NCBI GenBank assembly: GCA_032622095.1
Contig: CP136062.1
Coordinates: 39,554,918 to 39,618,917, forward strand
Direction of reading: 5' to 3'
Origin: Siphonodentalium dalli
Lineage: Eukaryota > Mollusca > Scaphopoda > Gadilida > Siphonodentaliidae
Length of the DNA: 64,000 bases
Position numbers and translations under genes: made by a program. Shown here in pieces: positions 10,829 through 21,405 of the stretch (positions are counted from its first letter, which is position 1; each line of letters opens with the position of its first letter). The notes below the pieces were generated by a model. That model did no database searches. It was not told where the DNA came from and saw only the letters and a list, made by a program, of their open reading frames with translations.

Positions 10829-11902
10829 TTAAAAGAGCAATAATTTTCTGGAGAGTTTAATATAACTATCCACTTCTTTGTTTACATTTTGTTTTGCGTT
10901 AACTTTAGCATATCAGCGATGTGTTGTTTGTACTGTTGTCTTAGATTATTGTAATTTGGGCACATCTGGGCTTGAAAAATACTATTTAAAATATAGACCA
11001 AATGTTTGCATTTGGTTTTCGAGAATGATAAATTGCAAAAAAGTTTTTCATTGAACATATCAAATTTAACATTTCAGTTTCTCAGTACTCATGTGGGCAA
11101 TCACATGGTTTTGAGGTTGGCGAGTACCACACGTTCAAAATGTGCAACCGCACAAAAATTTAATGTATTAGGTACTGACACAAACCAAAGGATTTTGACT
11201 AATGAATATTTGCTAGTTTATTTTAAAAACAATTTATACCTTGTTTGGAAATACTCAGTGGTTTTTTTGTAACAATTTGACCAAAGTTTCCACTGAGATA
11301 TTCGTGGATTGTACCAAGTACATTCATCGTGGAGTATCTTAAGACTGACAACTTTGGTCAGAATGTTGGAACAAACAATGAGTGTGGCCACAAAAGAGGT
11401 ATCGGCTTGATTGTACTCCCTGTATATCATATAGGGATTACTTAGAATTAGATACCGGTATATACATATTGATATGATTTTAATATCAGCTCAATACTGT
11501 TTAACAACTTGCAGAACTACTGTCAACTACATATCCCATTCATATGAAAATATGTAACATAATCACAGTTGAAACAATAAAATAGTGATCTTTCATACAT
11601 ACTTTCATAGAAAGTCTTGATTCACTTATTCCAATGACCAATTAGAAACTGCATAATGTACCGCAATGGATGACAGACAAAACTTCAGATAACAATCATG
11701 TCGGATTAGTTGGAATCCTTGATCTGTTTATGTTACTAATATTCACCTGTGAATTCTTCCAATATAACTGTGTTACTCACAACACAAATGAAACATTCGC
11801 AATATATGTACACAGTGTTATTCAAGAAAAATTTATTTTTTATATTTCAAAACCTTGTGAATATGACAAACAAACTAAACTCAACCTTTTTGTTTCATGA
11901 AG
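10829..11902. other. Intron remainder, no feature recognised
   Basis: AT-rich intronic DNA between the MITE and the next exon. I see no repeats, RNA genes or further exons in it. Confidence 0.5.
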
Positions 11903-12109
11903 ACCAGTACAGCTGTGCCTCTGGAGGATAGCTTCAGCATTCATCAACATCAAGAGATGATGAAGGCTGAAGCTAAGAAGCTGCGACCAAACCTGGCCAT
12001 CATTAAAGATAGGATGGTTCGTACACGGTCAGTACGAGAAGACTTCATTCGCGACCATGAGACAGCCGATATTTTAGATTTATATCCAGCTTTGAGGCTG
12101 CCAGAGATA
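11903..12109 (+). CDS. SAMD3-like gene, exon 5 of those visible
   Basis: The acceptor TTTCATGAAG ends at 11902 and the donor CCAGAGATA|GTAAGT follows 12109. The exon is 69 whole codons. It encodes EDSFSIHQHQEMMKAEAKKL, then IIKDRMVRTRSVREDFI and ILDLYPALRLPEI. The order E-D-x-x-S, a Lys/Glu helix, M-x-R-T-x-x-x-R and a final F/Y-P-A-L is the most diagnostic part of the SAMD3-like family and is what made me assign it. An in-frame ATG at 11897 lies in the intron and is not a start. The next intron, of 7.7 kb, contains the hAT transposon. Confidence 0.88.
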
Positions 12110-12723
12110 GTAAGTCTTTTCTTTTGTTGACAATTATATGCGAATTATCTTTTATTATACAATGATGGTGGAAGAGTTGTGGACTTTTATTTGCCAGACA
12201 GTATATCTATTGAATCGATATTCCCTCATAACTATTGTCATATTTTTGACACAACTATTGAGAGCAATGGGACTGTTGTTACCTGACTACGATTTCATGA
12301 TGTATATTTAGTCGGAAGCAAAACCCTTTTTATCTCAATTTTACAAAAGTAATGTTTCGGTTAATGCCGTCAGTTGGCATCCATTGTCCATCGTCAGATT
12401 CCAAAGGCACACTCCACTGGCCACATCACTTATGCGATAATCACCAATAAATGATACTGACATTGGGGTGACCTCTAGATGGGAACCAGTTCTGATTAAA
12501 ATTATAATCAGATGTTACATTGTACTGAGTCTGACAAATTTGTGTAGGGGGTTCCATTACTACAAGCAGACTATTACGTAATTGCCAGGCAACATCAGTA
12601 AAGCGATGTAATCAATTAGGCGATAATCGTATGGAATCTCCCAAGACTATGGGAATTCCTTCAGCCAGTGAGATTCAAGTAAACCCTGCCCATTAGCTTT
12701 ATATAGTGTAAGAATTATTCTGC
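12110..12723. other. Intron segment left of the hAT insertion
   Basis: Non-coding. A stretch near 12560-12615 containing ATCAGTAAAGCGATG shares short words with 23877-23945, which suggests another low-copy dispersed repeat. Nothing else was recognised. Confidence 0.4.
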
Positions 12724-12844
12724 CACATGGCCAAGCCTGCAAATTAGCGTCCGGACACGGACATTGTCCGGCAGAAATTGCCCCAATGTCCGGCTCAATA
12801 TTAATTCTACCTGACATTATGTCCGGTGCCGATAAAACCAATCC

Positions 12845-13495
12845 CAAGTACAAAAAAATGCATAGTTTCGCGATCGTAGAGAGCAGAAACGACAGATACG
12901 CGTGCTGTTTATTTACTGTAGTTATTTTTACGGTTATTATCGACATCGCTATGAAAGCAACGTCTCATGCAGATCACGCGATCATGTTGCACTGTGTGCA
13001 TGCAGGGGGTGAAAGGAGGATAACTCTATATAGCAGTCGCTTTTAAGTTACCTGGTATGAGGTTCCAATACAGGAAGGACAACTCTAAAACCAAAGAACG
13101 TAAGGATATCGTTGCGTACCACGGAGTAGGCAATAACAATAAGTCTGACACCACGAGATACCAAAACTGTTTTAGAGTAGGGTTCATAAAAACTATGTAG
13201 ATTGTAATTAACTGTCTTCCCTCTTTGGCTTGTTCTCCTTGTGGGAAATCAACATATTTCCTCCTGTAAAATCTCAGGTTGAGCTGCTCTTTCTCCTTGT
13301 TATGATGATATAATATCATATCGCCACCTGTGAAATTAGATGGAAGCTGAATAGTTGGCCCGGGTTGGGAAAACTTTTATTCCCAAGTTCAAAAAAAATG
13401 CATAGTTTCGCGATCGTAGCGAGTAGAAACGACAGATACGCGTGCTGTTTATTTACTGTAGTTATTTTTACGGTTATTATCGACATTGCCCATGT
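12845..13495. repeat. Internal ~115-bp direct repeat within the hAT 5' region
   Basis: A segment containing ATGCATAGTTTCGCGATCGT and a following Tn-like AT stretch ending ATTATCGACAT occurs at about 12845-12955 and again at about 13385-13494. The two copies differ at few sites. They flank about 430 bases of unidentified DNA, so the 5' region has been tandemly duplicated or carries an insertion. Confidence 0.85.
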
Positions 13496-13786
13496 ATGAA
13501 AGTAGCTAACGCAGCTTTGGTCTCTAGGACGTAACAACTACAGATACAGATACTATTCAATCGGCACACCTCGCCAGTTTCCGTCGTAAACAATGTCAAG
13601 GGCGCGGTGTTCCGAATGCTTACACTTCTTCTTCACAAGTTCTTGCGGTGTGATTTCAGACAACCTCATCATCCAGACATCCAATCAGAGCGCCTGTTTG
13701 ATTATGTCAGCTTGTGCATGGGCCAATCAAAATCGTTGTGTGCCAGAGTTTGCGTTCTGCTCAAAAAATAAAAACACAAATCCAAC

Positions 13787-14095
13787 ATGAAAAAATCCAA
13801 TAGTATAACTTCTTTTTTCACAAAGAAAAAAGATACAATAAAACAAAGCAAACAGAGCGACGGCGCCGATAAGACCCAATGTCACGAAGAATGTGAAGTT
13901 GCCAAAATTTCGACATCAAGTTCAACAACTGAGAAACATAAAAACCCGCCCGTAGCTACAACTAGTACAAGTACAACGAAAGTTACCAAACCACGTAGGT
14001 TGAAAATTGAAACGGTTAATCGCTGGATGAGAGAGGATTTGTCATCTTACAACGCAAATCTTTGGCTGACATTTGAAAAAAACCGAGGGAACTGA
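13787..14095 (+). CDS. hAT transposase, N-terminal fragment before the frameshift
   Basis: The ATG at 13787 has A at -3 and opens a frame of 102 residues, ending at a stop at 14093-14095. The start MKKSNSITSFFTKKK is a short hydrophobic I-x-x-F-F motif in a basic setting, as often seen at the N terminus of ZNF862/ZMYM-like hAT transposases. It resembles a PCNA-interaction box without the leading glutamine. A Ser/Thr-rich linker follows, then RRLKIETVNRWM and SSYNANLWLTFEK, which lead into the zinc finger. The fragment overlaps the main reading frame, which continues at +1. The break sits in a run of seven A (14076-14082). Confidence 0.8.
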   Translation: MKKSNSITSFFTKKKDTIKQSKQSDGADKTQCHEECEVAKISTSSSTTEKHKNPPVATTSTSTTKVTKPRRLKIETVNRWMREDLSSYNANLWLTFEKNRGN

Positions 14096-16469
14096 CTATA
14101 TAAAGAGTCTTAAGTGTAAAGTGTGTCTGACTCACAAAGGTGATATTTCTCTAATGAGAGATTTTAGTGATCGCTGGATCATTGGATCTGAAAATTTAAA
14201 GTTGTCGAACCCCAAAGACCATGCAGTAACCCTTTGTCACCAGAAAGCTATGAGGCTTCAATCAAAAGGTTTATGTGGCCCTAGAGAAATCAATGACAAA
14301 AATCAAAAAACAATTACTTCGTCTATTACATCTATGTCTAAAACTCAAAGATCCCAAATAGAAAAAAAATTTGACATAGCTTACTTCATTGCTAAAAAGG
14401 AGCTACCATTCACGATGTTTGAACAAATTTGTGACCTCGAACTTAAACATGGAGTAGATTTAGGTAATTTGTACACCAACAGAACCCAATGCACATCATT
14501 TATTAACTATATAGGCCAGGACCTAGCCCTATCCTTGAAGAGGGATCTTGATGGCGTTAAATTCTTCAGCGTGCTTACTGATGGTTCAACAGATAAATCC
14601 ACGGCAGAGAAGGAAGTTGTCTATGTACTCTTTGTTAAACCTAACCCGTTGAACCATAAATTGGATGTGTGTCTCAAACTTGTGTACCTTAAAGATGTCA
14701 GAAAGGCAGATGCTATCGGTACAGTCGAAGCTATTGAATCAAGCTTCGCTATGCTCGGATTCTCAAAAGAACAGTTTACAAAAAAACTTGTAGGTTTCGG
14801 TGCAGATGGGGCATCTGTAAACAGTGGCAATAAAGGTGGGGTTCAGGCACTTCTACGAGAAAAGACATTCCCAGGTCTAATATTCACTTGGTGCATCGCC
14901 CACAGACTTGAACTCGCCATTAAGGATGCCCTCAATGATACATTTTTCAAGGAAGTAGATACAATGCTGCAGAAATTATATGCAGTCTACAGCAAATCAC
15001 CGAAAAAACTGTCGGAGTTGAAAGTGCTGTATGATGCAATGAAACAAACTTTCGAATTCGATGAAGGTTCGATAAAGCCAAGGAGGGCATGTGGCACACG
15101 ATGGATATCTTTTAAGCTAACAGCATTGCATCAACTCTTAGATAAATTTGGAATATATCTGCAACATTTGGAGGCTGTTGCAAGTGACACAAGCTACAAT
15201 GGCAGAGACAAAATAAAGGGTTACTTGAAGAAGTGGAAGACACCGCATATGCTCCTGAGTGTTGCCTTTTTCATCGATGTTCTCACACCTGCATCAATTG
15301 TTTCGAAATGCTTTCAGGCTGAAGGAATTGACTGTGTTAAAGCCATAGAAAGTTTGGACAAAAGCCTCAGGAAATTGGACACACTTGCGTCTAAACCTGT
15401 GCAGGAATGGCCTGCAGTGAAATACCTCATGTCCAATACTAAGAAATCAGAGTCAGATTCTACAATAACTTATCAGGGTGTATCATTCTCACTGAAATCT
15501 TTTGATGCTGCACTTTCATCCATTTCGTCCAAGGATGAAATCATCATGTCGCTGCAGGCTCGGATGAGGGCAAGATTGGAAACTGGGAATGCATGTGACC
15601 TTCATAACATAGCGATAGTTTTGAACACACAGAATTGGGTTATAACAGCTGTCTCTAGTAGTGATGTAACTGATGATATTGTTACTTCTGATGCTGTTGA
15701 CAACTTCAATGAGGAATTCTTGGATGAGACTGTCATTGCACTTGTGAGAAATTTTAAACCTGTACTTGGACATGCAGAGGAATTTACTGAACTGGACTTT
15801 CTAGAGTGGCATGATTTGGTAGCATATATCATAAAATATGTTAAACCTGAAGGGAAGGATTACCGTGAAACATGGGCCTTGATTTTTAAATTAGAGTGTG
15901 TCAGTGAAGGGACCAGATGGGATGGAGTTCTAAACCTTATTCTGATAATGATGACTATACCTGTATGCAATGCTAAACTCGAGAGACTCTTCTCAAAAAT
16001 GAAGTCAACTAAAACTGACAATCGAAGCTCTCTAGGTGAACACCAGCTCACATGTCTATTGAGAATTCTGGAGGAGGGCCCAGCTCTAGCTGATTTCAAT
16101 CCCAATTCAGCCATTGAACTATGGAAAAATGCAACCTCAAGACGGACAACACAAAAAAAGCGGAAACGTTATACAAAACGGAAGCAAAGGCCAAAATGGT
16201 ACGCATCAGAAGTTTCAGAACACTCAGAAGTATCGCAAAAGTTAGTAGGTCAGTCAGACAGTAACTCAGATTTGGAGCCAAGTTCAGGCTCAGCATCTGA
16301 CTCAGAGTCAGACTCAGAGATACATGATTCTGACAGTGATCCATTCAATTACGACTTTGACAGTGCCGAGGATGTTGACATGAAGAGTAGGCAGTGGTGG
16401 TTTGAGAACTTCTTCGTTGGAACTGATGATGACATTGATGAGTGGTCTGGATTCGAAGATTGTGTGTAA
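14073..16469 (+). CDS. hAT transposase, main body (ZNF862-like)
   Basis: The open frame is 798 codons and directly continues the N-terminal fragment; its first codon, TTG, is not a real start. Residues 15-56 form a C-x2-C...H-x5-H zinc-binding BED/TTF-like finger. The RNase-H-like catalytic core shows Asp170 in LTDGSTD, Asp245 in GADGAS, the hAT C-x2-H motif at 274-277 (TWCIAHRLEL) and RW in CGTRWISF. Glu637 lies in the C-terminal dimerisation block (KLERLFSKMKS...RSSL). A basic KKRKRYTKRKQRPK, likely a nuclear signal, and an acidic Ser/Asp tail ending WSGFEDCV finish the protein. All catalytic residues I can place are present. Family knowledge says such enzymes cut and paste DNA, making 8-bp duplications, which is what the flanks show. 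The only visible lesion is the upstream frameshift. Confidence 0.93.
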   Translation: MKKTEGTDYIKSLKCKVCLTHKGDISLMRDFSDRWIIGSENLKLSNPKDHAVTLCHQKAMRLQSKGLCGPREINDKNQKTITSSITSMSKTQRSQIEKKFDIAYFIAKKELPFTMFEQICDLELKHGVDLGNLYTNRTQCTSFINYIGQDLALSLKRDLDGVKFFSVLTDGSTDKSTAEKEVVYVLFVKPNPLNHKLDVCLKLVYLKDVRKADAIGTVEAIESSFAMLGFSKEQFTKKLVGFGADGASVNSGNKGGVQALLREKTFPGLIFTWCIAHRLELAIKDALNDTFFKEVDTMLQKLYAVYSKSPKKLSELKVLYDAMKQTFEFDEGSIKPRRACGTRWISFKLTALHQLLDKFGIYLQHLEAVASDTSYNGRDKIKGYLKKWKTPHMLLSVAFFIDVLTPASIVSKCFQAEGIDCVKAIESLDKSLRKLDTLASKPVQEWPAVKYLMSNTKKSESDSTITYQGVSFSLKSFDAALSSISSKDEIIMSLQARMRARLETGNACDLHNIAIVLNTQNWVITAVSSSDVTDDIVTSDAVDNFNEEFLDETVIALVRNFKPVLGHAEEFTELDFLEWHDLVAYIIKYVKPEGKDYRETWALIFKLECVSEGTRWDGVLNLILIMMTIPVCNAKLERLFSKMKSTKTDNRSSLGEHQLTCLLRILEEGPALADFNPNSAIELWKNATSRRTTQKKRKRYTKRKQRPKWYASEVSEHSEVSQKLVGQSDSNSDLEPSSGSASDSESDSEIHDSDSDPFNYDFDSAEDVDMKSRQWWFENFFVGTDDDIDEWSGFEDCV

Positions 16470-16965
16470 TCTATGACTATTGACTAATTGAAATTGACTA
16501 TCTATCTGTCATTGTGTTGATATGTTAAGTTATAAATCATGAGTTCTGTTTCTTGAATTGTTAGATTGTTAAACTTAGTAAAGAGGATGGTTCAACCGTT
16601 CATGGTTGGGTGTCTTATTGGACAATGTCAGTTTAGTGTAATTGCCAAAGTCATATCAATCTGAATTATCTGATTAGTGATTAAATCATGATATTAGATG
16701 GGACCCACTTCTGTGGTCATATGTCCCTAGGACCCTAACTCCCTATTATTGAATTTATCTCCATTGTCCAAGACTTTAGAAGTTTAGACTCATTACTGAA
16801 CTGAATACTCATTAAACTGCAGTCACAAGAAAGTGTATACTAATATGTATATATAATATAATATGTTCATATATACCCACCAGGCCCAGGGACCACATAG
16901 GAGAGTATAAGTAACAATTTAAACAAAACAAACAAGTAAACATACTATTATTTTATTCTTAAAAA

Positions 16966-17035
16966 ATATGTCAGGCACAAAAAATATGATGTCAGGCACA
17001 AATGAATTTGTGCCTGACATCATGTCAGGCACAAA
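16966..17035. promoter_or_regulatory. hAT right subterminal palindrome cluster
   Basis: The word ATGTCAGGCACAA occurs repeatedly and its inverse TTGTGCCTGACAT forms a palindrome at about 17003-17035. A similar palindrome, CCTGACATTATGTC, and several GTCCGG words lie inside the left end (12750-12830). Such subterminal repeats are typical transposase binding sites. Binding here is inferred. Confidence 0.5.
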
Positions 17036-17066
17036 ATTTCCTGTTATTTGCAGGCTTGCACATGGC

Positions 17067-18522
17067 TAATTTCACAAAGTGTTTACAAATTCAGAGTTTA
17101 CAACAAATTAAACACTTAAAAGCTTATATATTATTATAGAGGATCTATGAGTCCCCTGTTTAAAGCGAAATTTACAAAGCGAGTTCAGTAAAATTACTGG
17201 ACATGTTTTGAAATTTCAGCTATAAACTGGGGACTAGTTGTAGATCCTATTACACAGGGTTTCCGCTAGGGGTTGGGGGGAATGTGGCCATATTTGGGAA
17301 GCACATACCCAGCGCGAGAGAAGATTTGGATGCTTATCACTGAAAAGTAGCCATTTCCTTGCACTTGAGTCATCAAGCAGGAACATTGAAGATTGGTATA
17401 GAAATAAAATTAAAACAGATCGTCTTTCTTTGATCTCAAGTTAATGAACTAAAAGCATGCAAGCACCACAACATATGTCACATGCTCTGCATGCTTTCTT
17501 TGTATTCACAGTACCACTGAATCAAAGAATTTTGGTTAAAATCAAAATTTCCTCACAGATGACCTCATGCTGGATTTACATAATGGATAATTTTGTATCA
17601 ATTGGACAGAGATTAAATACATTGATAATAAGTTAATATAATGTATTAATATTTTAATTGTTTTATTTTGAAATAATCATTTCTTTGATAGTTTGATACA
17701 GACCTTGTTTTGGGGTAAAATGTCTTCACTGTTCGTCGCAGTGACCGCCAGAACTTTCCTGTGTTCATGGTTACAACTCGGAATTCAGCCCCCCCCCTAA
17801 TGACTTACAAATGTATAATGCGCACTTTGAGGGAAATAGTGGATCAGAAAGTTGAGACTAGTAATGAGTAAATTCACGAGGTTTATTAATACTAAACATT
17901 CGCCGACAAAGTGTTGCACAGGATGGTGTTAACAACTGTGCCCTTGATCCATGCTACTGATCATGTCTTATTCAGACAGGATTCCTTGCAATCTGTAATC
18001 ATCAGTGTTGGTGATCGCTAGTCCTGTGTAAAAATAGGGCTGAGCTAGGTCAGTGGCTATTTTGTGGTCAATATTAAGTCAAGGTTGGGAGCGGAATGAG
18101 GTCGCTGGACCCTGATTTACATGATCCAAAACCTTGATAAAACATACATAAATTAACAAATGGGACATGAAACTAACATCAGTTTCAAAAGGACCTATGA
18201 TAAAGTTTCAAGTAACTATGTGTTTGCCCGCAAAAGAAATAGTCCCAGACAAATGAAGGCTCTTTAATGTATTATCCTGGCACAAATTTGATGAAATAAG
18301 TTTTCAAACTCTTGGAAGCAATAGTATTTTTGAATCATAGCATAATGTGAACAAACAACTGACTGATGGTCAACTGGGCCTGGTACTATTTCCTTTTATG
18401 CAACAATCGTTTAATATCGCAATTTATAGAACGGGTTGAATAAATGGAAAAAAGGTAGGATCATGTAAGAGCCCAGAATTGACAAAAATGACCAATATGT
18501 GCAATATAATTGAATATTATTA
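17067..18522. other. Intron segment right of the hAT insertion
   Basis: Non-coding DNA. There is a G-run at 17272-17280 and a C-run at 17789-17798 that could be ends of a degraded element, but I could not match them. No exon was found. Confidence 0.4.
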
Positions 18523-18986
18523 CAGCCCTGGAAATTAAGTAAAATTTGCCTAGGCAATATATTTGCCTAGGTGAAAGAAATATGCCTAGGCAAAAACAAA
18601 TTTTACCTAGGCAATTTTCCAACAATATTGCCATCTCAAATCAATATGATTCAATAATAACCTGAAATGCTTAGTTATTTTGGGGGAACATTATTTCCAG
18701 GCCACTACTCAACATATATGTGCAAATCCATCTCCAAAATATGTGTCCATATACCGGGTAGCTAGTTAATGGCCCAGTGCCATGGAAACAATTGTAGGAC
18801 AATATATGTAGTGATTTAAGGAAGTCATTTTGGCTAAAGGGGTTCTATTTCCGATAGACACAAATGAATTTTAGTAACCCAAATTACCAATGAACTTGTT
18901 TTACCTAGGAATATAATTGCTGCTCTTACCTAGGCACTGCCTCTTACCTAGGCACTGCCTATTGCCTAGGCTAAATCCCAGGGCTG
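18523..18986. mobile_element. hAT-like MITE with eight CCTAGG sites, 464 bp
   Basis: The left end is CAGCCCTGGAAATTAAG and the right end is the inverse CTAAATCCCAGGGCTG. TTATTA directly flanks both sides, so the target duplication is at least 6 bp. Eight copies of the palindrome CCTAGG, mostly as TGCCTAGGCA or TTACCTAGGCA, cluster in two blocks just inside the ends. The interior is non-coding. The CAGCCCTGG end suggests hAT, but the imperfect 8-bp duplication leaves this uncertain. Confidence 0.65.
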
Positions 18987-19831
18987 TTATTAAGAACAAC
19001 ATTTAGTACCGAATAACAGTCGCATAAATTTATTTAATTTCCAGCATTTGATATTAATTTCGAAGTGAAACAACTATAATATTTTGTTTTGATTCATAAA
19101 TGCATTAAACGTGATTGATCGCAGTTGAAATTGAATAAAGAGCCATGTTTTTCTTTTGTGAATACAAAAGTAGTTTGCTGAAACTAAACCGAAAGTACAT
19201 TATGTCATTCAAAGCTATTTTTAAAGAACTGCAGTGCTTGCCTGTGGAAGTCATTTATAGTGACGGTAATAAGTAATAGCTGATTTCGGCAGACGCAACA
19301 CATTGTTACCGTAGTTCCAGATGGTAGACTCCCTTTTTTGCCAAATCATGGTTCGCTCTTTGTATGAATAACACCTGCAGGTCACATCTCTAAATCAAAT
19401 GTCAACCATATGGATACTGGGAGTGACCTGTAGATGGGAGCTTATGATTCTTTCCTAATTATGTTGAATAACATGTACCGTATTCCAGCGGCCATCTTGG
19501 ATTTATTTTTACTTACTGCTACAGTGGCATTTGTTTTCTATTGGTATGCATTCTAAGCACAAGAAATCAAATCCAGTGTTCTTTTGAAATTGCTTATATA
19601 CATGAAAATGCATCGGTTATATTTCCAGTTAGGTGCACTAAAAAAATTGGGAGTGCATCGATCCAAAATCTGATGCAAATAAACTTAACTTGCATTCTTC
19701 AAAATGGAAGCACTGTTAACTCTTTACAGAAGTGGGTGAATGGATTTCATACATCATGTTTTTCCATTCTTTTTAACTGAGATCTCAGCTGCATGTTAAC
19801 ATATTTCATTTTGAAACCTTCTCCATTTTAG
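18987..19831. other. Intron segment before the next exon
   Basis: AT-rich non-coding DNA ending in CTTCTCCATTTTAG. The open stretch at 19541-19780 has no splice or family support. Confidence 0.5.
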
Positions 19832-20009
19832 CTGCTGTCTGAAATGATTCAACAGAGGAGTGAGGATGTGGAGAGACAAATCCGATCTTCAATGATCGCC
19901 CTTTCTCCAAAAATTTTAAATAAAGCCCAAAAAGAGAAAAGATGCCTGAAACTGCTCGATACACTGGCTGCTGCCAGAGATTCTGTGATTGAGACAGAAC
20001 TCATAGAAG
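19832..20009 (+). CDS. SAMD3-like gene, exon 6 of those visible
   Basis: The acceptor CTCCATTTTAG precedes 19832 and the donor ATAGAAG|GTTAGT follows 20009. It begins on a whole codon, consistent with 12109, and ends with one base over. It encodes LLSEMIQQRSEDVERQIRSS, then a Lys/Glu-rich stretch and CLKLLDTLAAARDSVIETEL: two predicted helices. The family continues at this point with a similar helical region after the F/Y-P-A-L segment, so the 7.7-kb hAT-bearing intron is bridged by a matching exon on each side. Confidence 0.85.
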
Positions 20010-20189
20010 GTTAGTTTAATATCATGCCTTGATCTTGGATATAGAATACCCCTGCTTTCTGGTTTTCAATTGAAGTGGTATAATATTAATTCAAATGTAT
20101 TTTCACAGTTGACCATAATTGTCTCAAATGATTATTCATTGTTATACGCTCTTTTGAAAAAAAGGCCGTATTATGTAAATGGGTCCGCT

Positions 20190-20420
20190 TTTGGTTACTG
20201 GATGATAACTTTAGATTGAATTGAGTGAACTGAACCAAATTTGGTATGTTAGTTTAACACACCAAAATACAGAAGTTTAAATATCGGGTCTGTCTGCATG
20301 ATTTTGATTGAGTTATGCCCCTTTTTCGACTTAGATTTTACCTGATTTGCGGTTTCCAGATAATAACTTTAGATTGAATCGAGTGAAAACCAAGTTTGGT
20401 TTAAATGAATTAAACCTTGC
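20190..20420. repeat. Dispersed repeat, two tandem units
   Basis: Two units share GATAACTTTAGATTGAAT, an 'ACCAAATTTGGTATG' segment and GAGTTATGCCCCTTTTTCGAC. They belong to the family of 1070-1372 and 7795-8119. Confidence 0.7.
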
Positions 20421-20722
20421 CCCACTCTACTCCAGAAAGGGCATATTATGCTCATTCTCCGACGGCGTGCTCTTGTTATAAGTATGACCAGAGGGATGAA
20501 TACTGTATGATATAGTCAGTCTTGACTAGAATTTTGACGTGCATAATTTTAACACTGAAATGATCAGTTGTTCACAACTATAATTAAATCTAAATTTAGA
20601 AATGAAACTTGGGCAAAAATATTATCAGTGTACTCTGCTTGCGATTATGATGTTTGGATTCTGTTAAATCCTGACAGCTGAACTAAGATTATCATTCTAA
20701 AATTATACTATTCTTATCTTAA

Positions 20723-20965
20723 CCCTTTGGAGAGTAACTGTAACGTCATACATGCCGTCATGAGTAAATTTAGCTTCTGCGTCATAGAAATAATTATTAA
20801 CAAGTTTTGGTCAAAAGGGTTGAATAATTTGTTTCAATTTATGTGCATTTTTTGTTAACGTGCGTTATCATAATCGATTGCAGTTATGTCTACATAAAAT
20901 GACATATATGTCGTTCTACTCCTCAACTGATTAACGACATATGTCGTTCTATTCGACAAAGGTTT
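20723..20965. mobile_element. Possible TTAA-flanked MITE, 243 bp
   Basis: TTAA flanks both sides (20719-20722, 20966-20969). The ends CCCTTTGG and, inverted, CAAAGGT agree only over about 7 bases. Near the right end the word GACATATRTGTCGTTCTA occurs twice, 35-40 bases apart. The CCCTTT end is typical of piggyBac-class elements, but the inverted repeat is very short. Confidence 0.4.
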
Positions 20966-21359
20966 AAACAGAATGTTCACCACCACTTTAATGACAAACA
21001 CCATGACTGAGAACGCAAAAAAACTGGAAACAACAATTATTGTTGCAATTAATGAGTGCTAGATTTTTAGAATGCTGTAAACATGGTGGTGTCTATTCAA
21101 ATCAAAGCTTTGTGACTATTTCAAATCCGGGTTCTACTTAAAAAATTTAAGATTTGAGGTGTTCACCGTTGAGATTATAACTCCAGTTTTGTGTATTTGA
21201 TCATTGACCCAATACAGTAAGTGAGTTAATCAGCCAAGAATACACATCAGTTTATGATATAGATTTGGTCTTTAAAAAATAAATGTTTTTGTTTCTATAA
21301 AACCATGCACCAAAAAATGCTTTCTGGCCTTTTTAACTCAAGGTGGTTATGTTTTTCAG

Positions 21360-21405
21360 GAATTGACAACACAGGAGCGTTATTCTTTATATAACTCAAA
21401 CACAG
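21360..21405 (+). other. Exon-like segment with strong splice sites but wrong phase
   Basis: A good acceptor (TTATGTTTTTCAG) and a good donor (CACAG|GTATGT) bracket 46 bases. Read on whole codons it gives ELTTQERYSLYNSNT. Spliced from 20009, which leaves one base, it meets a TAA. It could be an alternative, non-productive or unrelated exon. Confidence 0.25.

Larger units (their letters stand above)
12732..17058 (+). mobile_element. Complete hAT-superfamily DNA transposon, 4.33 kb
   Basis: The element starts CAAGCCTGCAAATTA and ends with the inverse ATTTGCAGGCTTG. It is flanked by the exact 8-bp duplication CACATGGC at 12724-12731 and 17059-17066. Eight-base target duplication plus a CA-starting inverted repeat is diagnostic of hAT. 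It carries a transposase read on the plus strand (13787-16469, frameshifted), a duplicated segment in its 5' region and palindromic subterminal motifs around GACATNATGTC. It lies in an intron of the SAMD3-like gene in the same orientation. The perfect target duplication implies a fairly recent insertion, yet the frameshift would block autonomous activity of this copy. Confidence 0.95.

Noticed and set aside
12786-13046. Plus and minus frames containing YACCLFTVVIFTVIID or its antisense partner, seen twice
   Set aside because: They arise from the duplicated ~115-bp block in the hAT 5' region; two near-identical copies in non-coding DNA are not evidence of a gene.
13593-13790. 65-codon frame just before the transposase ATG
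   Set aside because: It lies in the 5' leader of the hAT transposase, overlaps its ATG and shows no homology or conserved motif.
14621-16344. Several minus-strand frames of 69-85 codons
   Set aside because: They are antisense shadows of the hAT transposase coding sequence.
17260-17800. Possible transposon between a G-run at 17272 and a C-run at 17789
   Set aside because: The flanking words do not form a convincing inverted repeat and no target duplication was found.
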